Positions 32,988 through 40,853 of a DNA stretch of 64,000 nt are shown in pieces. Positions within the stretch are counted from its first letter, which is position 1. Each line of letters begins with the position of its first letter. The position numbers and the translations under genes are program-made. Below the pieces are notes generated by a model that was given only the letters and a program-made list of their open reading frames with translations, was not told where the DNA came from and made no database searches. The stretch covers positions 72,288-136,287 of the forward strand of contig JAZNDW010000028.1 in the NCBI GenBank assembly GCA_045588245.1. The letters run 5' to 3'. The DNA comes from DTU064 sp045588245 (GTDB lineage: Bacteria > Bacillota > Clostridia > Oscillospirales > CAG-272).

Positions 32988-33632
32988 TTAAAAAAAGTAC
33001 GCGCCAAAGATCAACGAAACGGCGCGGCATAAAATGACGGCGCCGAGGGCGCAAAAAATCTTTGAAAAAACGTTTTGTAGACGTATATCCTCGCAAGACG
33101 GCACGGATATCGGCACAGCCGCATAAACGCTTGCCGCAAGTGCGACCGCAAAGGTTATGCCGACCGCGACCTTGCCATATACGGCAGCACTCGAAATGAT
33201 AACGAGTCCTGCACCGAGAATAAGTGAAAAGGTGCGTAGATATAACAGTATAAACAGATAACACTGACGGTGAACGAACAACAAAGACAGAATAAGGAGC
33301 GTGAAAAACGCAGAGTCTACTGCCGACAGCTCCGCGGTCAGTGCGATAATACTCAACATATTCTTCGGCGCATCGAGTATGAGTGAAGAGTACGAAGACG
33401 GTGCAGCGGCAAAAAATAAGGAAAGCGCATTTTTGCTTGCGTTTGCGGTAAGCGGTATCACCGCTGACACAGCACCGATGAGGACGGACAGAAATATGTG
33501 CCGGTTGTGTAAACGTTTCTTCTTGATGGTTACCACCGCTATTTCATCTGTTGCATCTTCGGTTTTTTTCGGGAGCATGTCCGGGTTTTCTGTTAGGGAA
33601 ATATCTTTAACGTCCGTTGTTCCGTGATCCAT
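32988..33632 (-). CDS. Membrane protein of unknown function
   Basis: The 214-residue protein has a charged 45-residue cytoplasmic N-terminus ending in KKKRLHNRH and about five hydrophobic segments. No family is recognised. GGAGGTG precedes the ATG at 33632 and the gene is co-directional with the DUF624-like gene 24 bases downstream, so they are probably cotranscribed and may act together. Confidence 0.65.
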   Translation of the reverse strand: MDHGTTDVKDISLTENPDMLPKKTEDATDEIAVVTIKKKRLHNRHIFLSVLIGAVSAVIPLTANASKNALSLFFAAAPSSYSSLILDAPKNMLSIIALTAELSAVDSAFFTLLILSLLFVHRQCYLFILLYLRTFSLILGAGLVIISSAAVYGKVAVGITFAVALAASVYAAVPISVPSCEDIRLQNVFSKIFCALGAVILCRAVSLIFGAYFF

Positions 33633-33789
33633 AGCGTTAACACCTCCGTCTGTCGTATCACTAACGATATATATGAAAAAACGAAGGAAATATTACGCTA
33701 TGCATATAAATACATATAGTATAATATCATAAAACGACCGTGTTTACAACACAAGTCTGCAAAAATTTACCTTTTGTTCTTGCCCACAC

Positions 33790-33818
33790 TTGAAAAGACG
33801 TGAAAATCAATATATAAT
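33790..33818 (+). promoter_or_regulatory. Sigma-A promoter of the acetyltransferase gene
   Basis: TTGAAA (33790-33795) and TATAAT (33813-33818) are 17 bases apart, about 33 bases before the start. Confidence 0.75.
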
Positions 33819-33851
33819 GATAATATAATTGCGGCAAAGGAGGGAGCTTTT

Positions 33852-34436
33852 ATGGATATGAATATCATCAAACGCATATTTTCCGATATGCCTACGCTCA
33901 CTACAGAACGGCTAATACTGCGGCGGATGCGCGTTTCCGATGCTAATGATATGTACGAATATTCAAAAGATCCCGAGGTTACAAAGTATCTGTTATGGAT
34001 GCCGCACCCGAACAAAAAATACACCGAAAGGTATCTGCAATATCTTTCGGGACGCTACCGTGCAGGGCTTTTTTACGATTGGGCTATTGTTTTGCGCGAA
34101 AGCGGGAAGATGATAGGAACGTGCGGATTCACGCGGTTCTACGATGAAAATAATGCCGCTGAGTGCGGCTACGTTATAAATCCCGATTATTGGGGACAGG
34201 GAATCGCGCCCGAAGCGCTCGCGGCGGTGATGAAATTCGGGTTTATGACGCTCGGATTACATAGAATAGAGTGCAGATATATGATAGGCAACGACAGAAG
34301 CCGCCGCGTTATGGAAAAGGTCGGTATGAGCTATGAGGGTCTCTTACGCGATGCGATTTTGCGCGGTAAAGAATATAAAACAATCGGTATCTGCTCGATC
34401 ATTGATCACGAATACCTAAGCCGCAGAGGTGTGTAA
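33852..34436 (+). CDS. GNAT-family acetyltransferase, RimJ/RimL-like
   Basis: The 194-residue protein has the RimJ/RimL pattern: TERLILRRMRVSDANDMYEY at 17-36, GTCGFTRF near 96, ECGYVINPDYWGQGIAPEAL with the acetyl-CoA loop near 119, and LGLHRIECRYMIGNDRSRRVMEKVGM. Such enzymes move acetyl from acetyl-CoA to protein N-termini or small amines. AAGGAGGG lies seven bases upstream of the ATG. It is monocistronic with its own promoter and terminator. The substrate is unknown. Confidence 0.92.
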   Translation: MDMNIIKRIFSDMPTLTTERLILRRMRVSDANDMYEYSKDPEVTKYLLWMPHPNKKYTERYLQYLSGRYRAGLFYDWAIVLRESGKMIGTCGFTRFYDENNAAECGYVINPDYWGQGIAPEALAAVMKFGFMTLGLHRIECRYMIGNDRSRRVMEKVGMSYEGLLRDAILRGKEYKTIGICSIIDHEYLSRRGV

Positions 34437-34475
34437 AGCTCCCGAACGCAGTGTCGCGTTGTCGGGAGCTTTTTC
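34435..34475. terminator. Bidirectional terminator
   Basis: AAAGCTCCCGA/TCGGGAGCTTT with an inner ACGC/GCGT stem lies between convergent genes and includes both stop regions. Confidence 0.9.
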
Positions 34476-35178
34476 AGTCGCCGTAATTCAGATACATATC
34501 AGATAAAGTCACGAACGTATATCCGCGCTCCTTGAGCGCGGGTATTATTTTTTCCAAAGCTTCAGCTGTGTGTGATTCGCCCGAAACGTAGTCATGCATG
34601 AGGATTATGTCCCCGTGGCGAACGTTCTCAAGAACCTCCGCGGTGATGGCTTCCGTGCTTCTGTGACACCAGTCGAGAGTGTCGATCGACCACATGGCAA
34701 CGACGAGATCCTCGTTTTCCGCAGCCGTGATGACGTTGCAGTCATAAATTCCTCCGGGCGGACGGACGAAATGCGGCTTATATTCAGCCGCGGCAAATAT
34801 TGCATCTTCCCATTTGTTGAATTCACGCCGTATTGAATCAACGGTGCAGTTTGTAAGGAACTTATGTGAATAAGTGTGATTTCCGACCTCGTGACCTGCT
34901 TCGATCACGCGTGAAGCAACGTCGGGATAAATCTCTGCGTTTTTGCCGATCATAAAAAAAGTCGCTTTAACGCCGTATTTTTGTAGTACGGCGAGGATCT
35001 CGTCCGTTTTTTCTTCGTGAGGACCGTCATCAAACGTCAGCGCGACGACGCGCACCGCGCCGTCCTCTGCATCACCGCCGCATCCTCGGTAAACGTCGCC
35101 GCCGTATGGGTAAAGCGCATTCACCGTCACGCTTAACAGCAAAGTGACGGCGAATGCGACACAAAACAGACGCTTCAT
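34474..35178 (-). CDS. Polysaccharide deacetylase (NodB domain)
   Basis: The 234-residue protein has a signal peptide (about 1-23) and a NodB deacetylase domain: TFDDGPHEEKTDEIL (motif 1, with the Asp-Asp pair), EVGNHTYSHKFL (motif 2, metal-binding His), VRPPGG (motif 3), WSIDTLDW and ILMHDYV. These enzymes remove acetyl groups from N-acetylglucosamine or N-acetylmuramic acid in cell wall or chitin-like polymers. Its ATG overlaps the stop of the PdaA-like gene (ATGA), so the two are made together. Confidence 0.93.
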   Translation of the reverse strand: MKRLFCVAFAVTLLLSVTVNALYPYGGDVYRGCGGDAEDGAVRVVALTFDDGPHEEKTDEILAVLQKYGVKATFFMIGKNAEIYPDVASRVIEAGHEVGNHTYSHKFLTNCTVDSIRREFNKWEDAIFAAAEYKPHFVRPPGGIYDCNVITAAENEDLVVAMWSIDTLDWCHRSTEAITAEVLENVRHGDIILMHDYVSGESHTAEALEKIIPALKERGYTFVTLSDMYLNYGD

Positions 35179-35990
35179 TTTGCTTCTAGTTCGTCGAGTG
35201 TGCCGAAGCGATAGCCGTCGGCACGCCAGGTATCAATAAGCTCACCAATGATGTCCGCGTTCGTTTTTGACGTCGGATGAAGCAGTATCACAGCGCCGTT
35301 GTGAGTGTTGTCGAGGATCTTTTTCATCGCATCTTCGCATGACGGCTGTTTATTATTGTCCCAATCGTCATAAGCGAAGCTCCAGAACACAGTTTTATAT
35401 CCAAGCTCTGAGGCGTGCTTCAGATTACGTTCGCTGAAGCGTCCTTCGGGCGGACGGTAATATTTCGGCATCTCATCTCCCGTCAACTCACGGTATTTTG
35501 TGTTAAGCGCTTCAAGCTCGGCGGCAAATTCTTCTTTATTGCCGACAGCGGACATATCGTTGTGCTTGCAGGTGTGGTTGCAAACGAGGTGTCCCTCGTC
35601 GCGCATACGCATCACAAGCTCGGGGAAGCGTTCGATCATGTTGTCAAGGATGAAAAATGCACCCGGTGCGTCTTTTTCCTTCAACGTATCGAGAATACGT
35701 TCGACGTTTCCGTTTTCGTAGCCTGCGTCAAAGGTGAGGTATATGACCTTTTCGTCGTCAGGTGTGGCATGGTTTCTGTCAACGTAATAGCCGTCGTATT
35801 CTTCTATAAATGACATACTCGCCTCGATCGGCGGCTGGCTGTGATCGGGAGTACGCATAACGTACCAATTATAAGGATGCATATCGTCGTATGCGGCGTC
35901 CGACTTCACACTTCCTGCGGCGAGCATGATCAATGATACAAAAGCTGCCGCCGTCAATGTCGCGGCGCGCATAAATTTATTATTAAGCAT
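35175..35990 (-). CDS. pdaA: PdaA-like delta-lactam-biosynthetic de-N-acetylase
   Basis: The 271-residue protein has a signal peptide (about 1-32) and then NWYVMRTPDHSQPPIE, the N-terminal block of PdaA, followed by YLTFDAGYENGNVERILD, HLVCNHTCKHNDM, YYRPPEGRFSE and VILLHPTSKTNA. In Bacillus PdaA deacetylates muramic acid during spore cortex synthesis so that the delta-lactam needed for germination can form. This agrees with spoIIR elsewhere in the window. It is the first gene of a two-gene deacetylase operon. No sporulation promoter could be recognised upstream. Confidence 0.92.
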   Translation of the reverse strand: MLNNKFMRAATLTAAAFVSLIMLAAGSVKSDAAYDDMHPYNWYVMRTPDHSQPPIEASMSFIEEYDGYYVDRNHATPDDEKVIYLTFDAGYENGNVERILDTLKEKDAPGAFFILDNMIERFPELVMRMRDEGHLVCNHTCKHNDMSAVGNKEEFAAELEALNTKYRELTGDEMPKYYRPPEGRFSERNLKHASELGYKTVFWSFAYDDWDNNKQPSCEDAMKKILDNTHNGAVILLHPTSKTNADIIGELIDTWRADGYRFGTLDELEAK

Positions 35991-36072
35991 GATTTCTCCA
36001 ATCTTTGTTGTAACTTTCGTTCACCGTTTATTTTTTACTTTCGCGGCGAATAATAAACGATGAAAATAAATG

Positions 36073-36111
36073 AAAAAGCTTTATCGGTTCAGAACCGATA
36101 AAGCTTTTTTT
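36073..36111 (-). terminator. Terminator after the esterase gene
   Basis: A perfect 17-base stem with a three-base loop ends in T-runs on both strands. It directly follows the minus-strand stop codon. Confidence 0.92.
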
Positions 36112-36995
36112 CATTTCATATAAGTGTTCAAAAAATGTTCGACGAGCTCCATAGTCTGAGGAGAGAAGCATCCTCTGCCGTGACCGCCGCCGGCTATTTT
36201 GTAAAACTCTGCGCGTCCGCCGTAATCGCGTATGGCTTCGCAGAAACGAAGCCCCTGACGCATCGGTATGATGGGATCGTCGTCGCCTTGCAGGAAGATA
36301 AAGGGCGGAAGCTTTTTACAGCCTTCTATATAAGTGAACGCAGAAGCTTCAACAAGCTTTTCGTGAGGCTCAATTAAAAAGTCGTCAGCGTAGATCTCCC
36401 GTCCCTCAAAAGGAAATTCTCCTTCACCGGGACGCAGTTTTTTCCGTTCTTCAAGTCTGTCCGAAACGAGATGAACGAAGTCGTTCGGAGCGTAAAAAGC
36501 AACGCAGGCACGAACGCATGCATCCACGTCAAGATGTTCTCCGATGTTGAATCGCGGATCGTTTTCGGTGAGAGCACCGAGAATAACGGTGTGACCGCCG
36601 GAGGAATCGCCGAAAAGCGCGATTCTGTCAGGATCTATGCTATACTTTTCTGCGTTTGCGCGCATGAACCGTATCGCTTCTTTAAGGTCCTGAACGGCGG
36701 CAGGGAAGCGCACGTTATCGCGGAATGTTCCGCGATACGAGATGCAGGCAACGGCATAGCCTGCCTGCGCAAGCGAAACCAATAAAGGAACGTGACGGTG
36801 TCCGTCAGCTCCGCTCCAACCCGAACCGGGTACGTCGATGACGAGAGGGAAAACTTCATTTTTCTTTGTGCGTGAAGGCAAAAGAAGCTGTAGCGTCAAG
36901 TCACCCGTTGCGCGGTGCGCAAAGGTGATGTCGTGTAAATAAGTAACGTCGTGTTGCCGTGACATATCTGCATAAATAACACCGCTGCAATCCAT
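36111..36995 (-). CDS. Alpha/beta-hydrolase esterase (BD-FAE-like)
   Basis: The 294-residue enzyme has DVPGSGWSGADGH (oxyanion region), the nucleophile elbow ALFGDSSGGHT near 121, and a C-terminal FLQGDDDPIIP plus GGGHGRGCF for the Asp and His of the triad. This layout matches esterases that remove acetyl or feruloyl groups from plant glycans. I chose ATG 36995 because GGAGGA lies seven bases upstream; the longer frame would start inside the ribosome site. No signal peptide is present, so it acts in the cytoplasm. The substrate is inferred only from family. Confidence 0.85.
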   Translation of the reverse strand: MDCSGVIYADMSRQHDVTYLHDITFAHRATGDLTLQLLLPSRTKKNEVFPLVIDVPGSGWSGADGHRHVPLLVSLAQAGYAVACISYRGTFRDNVRFPAAVQDLKEAIRFMRANAEKYSIDPDRIALFGDSSGGHTVILGALTENDPRFNIGEHLDVDACVRACVAFYAPNDFVHLVSDRLEERKKLRPGEGEFPFEGREIYADDFLIEPHEKLVEASAFTYIEGCKKLPPFIFLQGDDDPIIPMRQGLRFCEAIRDYGGRAEFYKIAGGGHGRGCFSPQTMELVEHFLNTYMK

Positions 36996-37023
36996 ATAAA
37001 TCTCCTCCAATATATAAAAAATA

Positions 37024-38070
37024 TCACTTTGACGTGTCGAAGATGAAGTCGCATTTCTCGATCACGTTATATTTTTCGAAATATGCCTCCTCCATCGGTA
37101 TCCAGCGCGTGCGGAAAGCGTCAAGAGACTGCGGTGAACGGTTTTCGATGCGTCTGTACTGTTCGTCCTTGGGGACGGTGAGGAACACGTAAACGTCAGC
37201 CCCACATGAAAGCTTCGGATGAAGCGAATATGAGCCCTCGATAATAAGTACGGGTGACTTTGGCAGCTCTACTGTACGGTCTATCGTTTGCGTTTGACAG
37301 TTAAAGACGCCGTAGCTTGATCTGTTACCCGATATGATATCGCACAGCTCACGGTTGAGTCTGTCAAAATCGGTGTTTTCACCGCTTTTGCGGTCAATGT
37401 TGTTCGGCAGGTAAAAGTCATCCATGTGAACGGTGCCGCAACCGTAAACGGCGGCGATCAGCGCGGCTAACGTCGATTTGCCCGAGCCGCACCGTCCGTC
37501 GATCTTGACGGTGGCGCGTCCGTTTTTCGCAATAACCGAATCAATGCGTGCCATAAGCTCAAGATAGGGTGCATAGTCCGTGTGAATGACGCGGTACGCG
37601 GGACGGTACGCGGAATAATAATAGATCGAATGGTGAACGGCACCTCCGCCCGCAGCGAAGTAGCCTTCAACATATTTCATGTAATCAAATCGGGAAAACG
37701 GCGCGTATTTTTCGTCTATCAGCGAATATACCTCGTATAGCTTTGATTCAAAACGCTCCATGCTCCCCGAAAACATCTCCGCACTGCGAGCGAAAACGGA
37801 GGTGAGCGTTTGCGGCGTCAGACCATCGGGAAGCGATGCGAGATTGACTCGGCAAGCGTTATCGCCAATATATTCGAGTGTCGGAATTGACGAATCGTGA
37901 GGTGTGTCGGACAGCTCCGACATCAAGCGATTCAGGGCGTATTTTTCGTCCGCGATAAGGTGTCCTCCGCCGAACTCGCTTTGAAAAACGAGCTTGACGG
38001 TGTCCTGCGGCGTCATTTTTCGGTATTTAAGAAAATGATATATAAGAGCTTCGCGAAGCGTTTTTTTCAT
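37024..38070 (-). CDS. Uridine kinase-like P-loop kinase with a 185-residue N-terminal domain
   Basis: The C-terminal half (about 186-348) is a uridine kinase/phosphoribulokinase-type domain: Walker A DGRCGSGKST at 191-200, HMDDFYLP, then VLIIEGSYSLH and a lid segment RRIENRSPQSLDAF. The N-terminal 185 residues have no recognised family and contain QSEFGGGHLI near 30-39 and several conserved-looking Tyr/Arg positions. Plain uridine kinases are about 210 residues, so this is a fusion. It is 13 bases after a phosphoesterase gene on the same strand. A nucleoside or sugar kinase role is inferred. Confidence 0.75.
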   Translation of the reverse strand: MKKTLREALIYHFLKYRKMTPQDTVKLVFQSEFGGGHLIADEKYALNRLMSELSDTPHDSSIPTLEYIGDNACRVNLASLPDGLTPQTLTSVFARSAEMFSGSMERFESKLYEVYSLIDEKYAPFSRFDYMKYVEGYFAAGGGAVHHSIYYYSAYRPAYRVIHTDYAPYLELMARIDSVIAKNGRATVKIDGRCGSGKSTLAALIAAVYGCGTVHMDDFYLPNNIDRKSGENTDFDRLNRELCDIISGNRSSYGVFNCQTQTIDRTVELPKSPVLIIEGSYSLHPKLSCGADVYVFLTVPKDEQYRRIENRSPQSLDAFRTRWIPMEEAYFEKYNVIEKCDFIFDTSK

Positions 38071-38083
38071 GCTTGATATTTCC

Positions 38084-38590
38084 TTATCTATTGTAAATGG
38101 AGGTTGCGTTCATAAGTATGTTGTCGCCGCGCACCTCGATTATGCCGTAGCATCCCTCACGTGCGGCGCCCGGGTTAAAGAGCCTGACGGCGGGAAGACC
38201 GTTCTCTTCGGGGTAGTATTTTTCAAGCCGCTCGTGCGTGTGACCAAAAATGACGATGTCGACACCGTTCTTCCTTGCGTGCGGAATGAGCGAAAGATAC
38301 GTTGACTTCACTCCCATCGTGTGTCCGTGAAGCAAAAGCAGGCGTTTGCCATCCACGTTCAGAGTAAGCTCGGTCGGCAGGTCGGCGGGCGATACAGCAG
38401 AGCTGAAAACGTCACAGTTGCCACGGACTGCACGGAAGCAAACGTCGGGATATTCATGCGCCATCAATAAAAACGACGGAGCACCGTCGCCCGCGTGCAA
38501 GGCATAGTCTGCGGTATGATGATGCATATCGAGTGCTTTGCGTATGACGGCGTTATTGCCGTGTGAATCGGAAAAAACGAGGATCTTCAA
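38084..38590 (-). CDS. YfcE/MJ0936-family metallophosphoesterase
   Basis: The 168-residue protein begins LKILVFSDSHGN, then has HAGDGA, RGNCD, LLLHGHTMG and FGHTHE, the five metal-binding blocks of the YfcE phosphodiesterase family, which uses two metal ions. The start is TTG 38590, decided by AGGGAG at eight bases; a longer frame has no ribosome site. Its role is general phosphodiester or phosphate ester cleavage; the natural substrate is unknown. Confidence 0.9.
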   Translation of the reverse strand: MKILVFSDSHGNNAVIRKALDMHHHTADYALHAGDGAPSFLLMAHEYPDVCFRAVRGNCDVFSSAVSPADLPTELTLNVDGKRLLLLHGHTMGVKSTYLSLIPHARKNGVDIVIFGHTHERLEKYYPEENGLPAVRLFNPGAAREGCYGIIEVRGDNILMNATSIYNR

Positions 38591-38702
38591 TTTATACTCC
38601 CTTCGGCTGATGAAAAAACAGTACATTTCAGATAGACCCGGCATATACTGAAAATGAACGCCGCTAAAATCGGCGAAAAATAGGAAAGCAGAGGTCAAAT
38701 GT

Positions 38703-38924
38703 ATGAAAATAGATAAAGCCACAGTAGATAAACTCCTAAGACAAAGCGACGATCAGTTGTGGCGTACAGTGCAAATGATTGCATCGGGCAGCGGAATCAA
38801 TTTGTCAGGAGTGAAGCGCCCGGCGGACTTATCGAAGCTTCGCTCGGCGCTTGGATCAATGACGGACGGTGACATCAAACGGGCAACCGAGATCATCGAT
38901 TCATATAAAAGGAACGGAAAATGA
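38703..38924 (+). CDS. Small protein of unknown function (first of three)
   Basis: The 73-residue protein is soluble and helical, with LWRTVQMIASGSGINLSG and SALGSMTDGDIKRATEIID. No family is recognised. GAGG precedes the ATG. Its stop overlaps the ATG of the next gene by four bases, so translation is coupled. Confidence 0.7.
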   Translation: MKIDKATVDKLLRQSDDQLWRTVQMIASGSGINLSGVKRPADLSKLRSALGSMTDGDIKRATEIIDSYKRNGK

Positions 38925-39415
38925 ATACATCTGCGGAAAGGGGAGGACTCGGCGGAGTCATGGCGGAGCTTTTGAAAAATCCTGCCGTCATAGAAGGGAT
39001 ACTTACGGGTGTGTCCGCGATAGCGGCTTCGCGCAAAGTAAAAAATCCCTCCTCCGCGACGGGCGGCATCGATATCGGCGGGATGATAGAGCTTTTACCG
39101 CAGATCATGCCCCTTGTTTCACTGTTCGGGCAGACATCGGGTAGTACACAGTCCGAACCTCCACCGGATACCGAGGCAGGCTCCTCGGTTGATGAAGAAG
39201 ATAGTGTGTCCGCAGGTGCGGACGCAGCGGATGCGCTGAGCCTTGTCGAGACGGAATCGGATTCTGTGCCGACGGCGAACATATCGTACGTAAGCAAAAA
39301 AGACAGGCGGGAAAGTCTGCTTATGGCAATACGGCCGTATCTGTCGGAATCGCGCGTCGCTGCCGCCGATGCGATGATACAGGTCAATCGCATCTCGGGG
39401 ATGCTTGGGATCTGA
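38921..39415 (+). CDS. Protein of unknown function with acidic middle (second of three)
   Basis: The 164-residue protein has a glycine-rich start, a hydrophobic segment (IEGILTGVSAIAAS), a second one with GGMIELLPQIMPLVSLFG, an acidic Ser-rich linker and a basic helical C-terminus (YLSESRVAAADAMIQVNRIS). I recall similar trios of small hypothetical proteins in sporulating clostridia but cannot name a family. It is coupled to the gene before it. Confidence 0.65.
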   Translation: MNTSAERGGLGGVMAELLKNPAVIEGILTGVSAIAASRKVKNPSSATGGIDIGGMIELLPQIMPLVSLFGQTSGSTQSEPPPDTEAGSSVDEEDSVSAGADAADALSLVETESDSVPTANISYVSKKDRRESLLMAIRPYLSESRVAAADAMIQVNRISGMLGI

Positions 39416-39427
39416 AAGGGGGAGAGT

Positions 39428-39898
39428 ATGTATATTGGCGGACGGAGCGACGGAAATAAAAACAGGGGCGAACTCAAAATACCCGAACAGTATAGCGGAA
39501 GTGCGCTCAGCCGCACGGATCCATTAAAACTCGAGCTTTTAAGCGAAAAGGATGCTCTGCGTCACGCAGAGGAGGTGTTTCAGAGAGGCTACGTTTTTGA
39601 AGAAGGGAAAACCGAAGCGGAATTTTCCGATGCGTCGGTGCCTGCGGCGTCGGCAGCAGAATCTCTTGACAGTGTCAAAGAAGTGATGGTGTCGCCGTCC
39701 TCTGCGCCATTGGCAGAAGAGGTTGCGGTGAGCGGTAAAGCTCACACGCTTTTGCCGACGGGAGGCGGACTTCTCTCGGGGTTGATTGAAAGCGTAAAGA
39801 TCGAGCATATAATACTGATCGCGCTGATTTTAATATTATACGACAGCAAGGCTGACGATCAACTGCTCGTCATGCTGGCAATATTATTCTTCTGTTGA
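39428..39898 (+). CDS. Small membrane-associated protein of unknown function (third of three)
   Basis: The 156-residue protein has a basic N-terminus, an acidic Ala/Ser-rich middle and a hydrophobic C-terminus (IEHIILIALILILYDSKADD, then LLVMLAILFFC). AGGGGGAGAG lies just upstream of the ATG. The last 15 bases overlap the convergent PAS-protein gene. It closes the three-gene unit. Confidence 0.65.
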   Translation: MYIGGRSDGNKNRGELKIPEQYSGSALSRTDPLKLELLSEKDALRHAEEVFQRGYVFEEGKTEAEFSDASVPAASAAESLDSVKEVMVSPSSAPLAEEVAVSGKAHTLLPTGGGLLSGLIESVKIEHIILIALILILYDSKADDQLLVMLAILFFC

Positions 39899-40843
39899 CA
39901 GAGGATAATCAACAGACATAGCAAGGCTGTCGAGAATGAAGCCTGTGCCTGCATCTGTTTTGAGATGTGACGGATAATAATCGTGACATTTGACGGTGAT
40001 CGTGAAAACGATGCCGTCATTTTCACGTTTGACCTCGTGAGTCAAGGTGTAGCCGCATGCGCGTGCGATCGTTTTTGCATAGCAAAGATCGACCGCGCGA
40101 ATGCCGAAGTCTCTTGTGGTTTTGTATTTGTCCGCCGCGTCGCTGTCGCACGATATGGTTATTACGGCGCGGTCGCGTGCATCTCGGACGACGATTGCCG
40201 TTGCGCTTTTTGCAATGTGGGATGCAGTCGATGTTATGGCGCATAACATCAGATAAAAGCCGTACGGCTCGGTGCAGATAACGCTGTTTTCATTAACGCT
40301 TGAATCTTCGGTGTAAACGATGTCGCCGCTTGTGTAAAGATGATGCGGCAATATTATTTGCGTAAAGCGTGTCATCAGCTCGCGCAGCGGGTAAAGGGCG
40401 AGCTGACGGTTTGCGGAAAAGACGGTATTTGAAGCTGTGAGCGTTTCATAAAGTCGGGCGAAGCGTCGCTTCCCCAAAAAACCGCCGTCTCGTACGGCAA
40501 GCTCAAAGCTTTCGGCAACGTCAATGTAGAATATCACGTTCTGTTTTTGCGAGAGATCCTTTGACAGATAAACTGTGCGTACGCCGTCAACGGCGTCGCG
40601 TGTCAGATCGAAAAGCATCGCGTCGATGCCTTTGTGAGATGATCTGACGGTGAATGAAAAAAGCCCCGACGATATAGACCTAGTATAATCGGCCATTGCG
40701 CTGTCATCCATGAGTTTTGTGATATTATCTCCGATACTGATAGCGGCGCATAGATCGTGCGCCGCTTCGTTATAGTGTATAATGGTGCCGCTTCTGTCCG
40801 TTGTGACGGTGGGCGGTGCCTTTTTGTCGTAGAGTATTGCCAT
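39884..40843 (-). CDS. PAS-domain protein with a degenerate histidine-kinase-like ATPase fold
   Basis: The 319-residue protein starts at ATG 40843 after AAGGAC; an upstream in-frame extension is an artefact of the low-complexity neighbour. The N-terminus looks like a PAS sensor (TTDRSGTIIHYNEAAHDLC). The C-terminus (about 215-300) follows the outline of a GHKL ATPase (AVITISCD, then LCYAKTIARACGYTLTHEV and GIVFTITVK) but lacks clear N- and G-box glycines, and no phosphorylated His is evident. It may be a non-enzymatic signalling scaffold. Ten bases separate it from the gene upstream. Confidence 0.55.
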   Translation of the reverse strand: MAILYDKKAPPTVTTDRSGTIIHYNEAAHDLCAAISIGDNITKLMDDSAMADYTRSISSGLFSFTVRSSHKGIDAMLFDLTRDAVDGVRTVYLSKDLSQKQNVIFYIDVAESFELAVRDGGFLGKRRFARLYETLTASNTVFSANRQLALYPLRELMTRFTQIILPHHLYTSGDIVYTEDSSVNENSVICTEPYGFYLMLCAITSTASHIAKSATAIVVRDARDRAVITISCDSDAADKYKTTRDFGIRAVDLCYAKTIARACGYTLTHEVKRENDGIVFTITVKCHDYYPSHLKTDAGTGFILDSLAMSVDYPLSTEE

Positions 40844-40853
40844 GTGAAGTCCT

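Noticed and set aside
38630..38665. Sigma-E-like promoter (CATATACT) before the three small genes
   Set aside because: The -10 has a mismatch and no matching -35 at the right distance was found, so sporulation control is not supported by the promoter.
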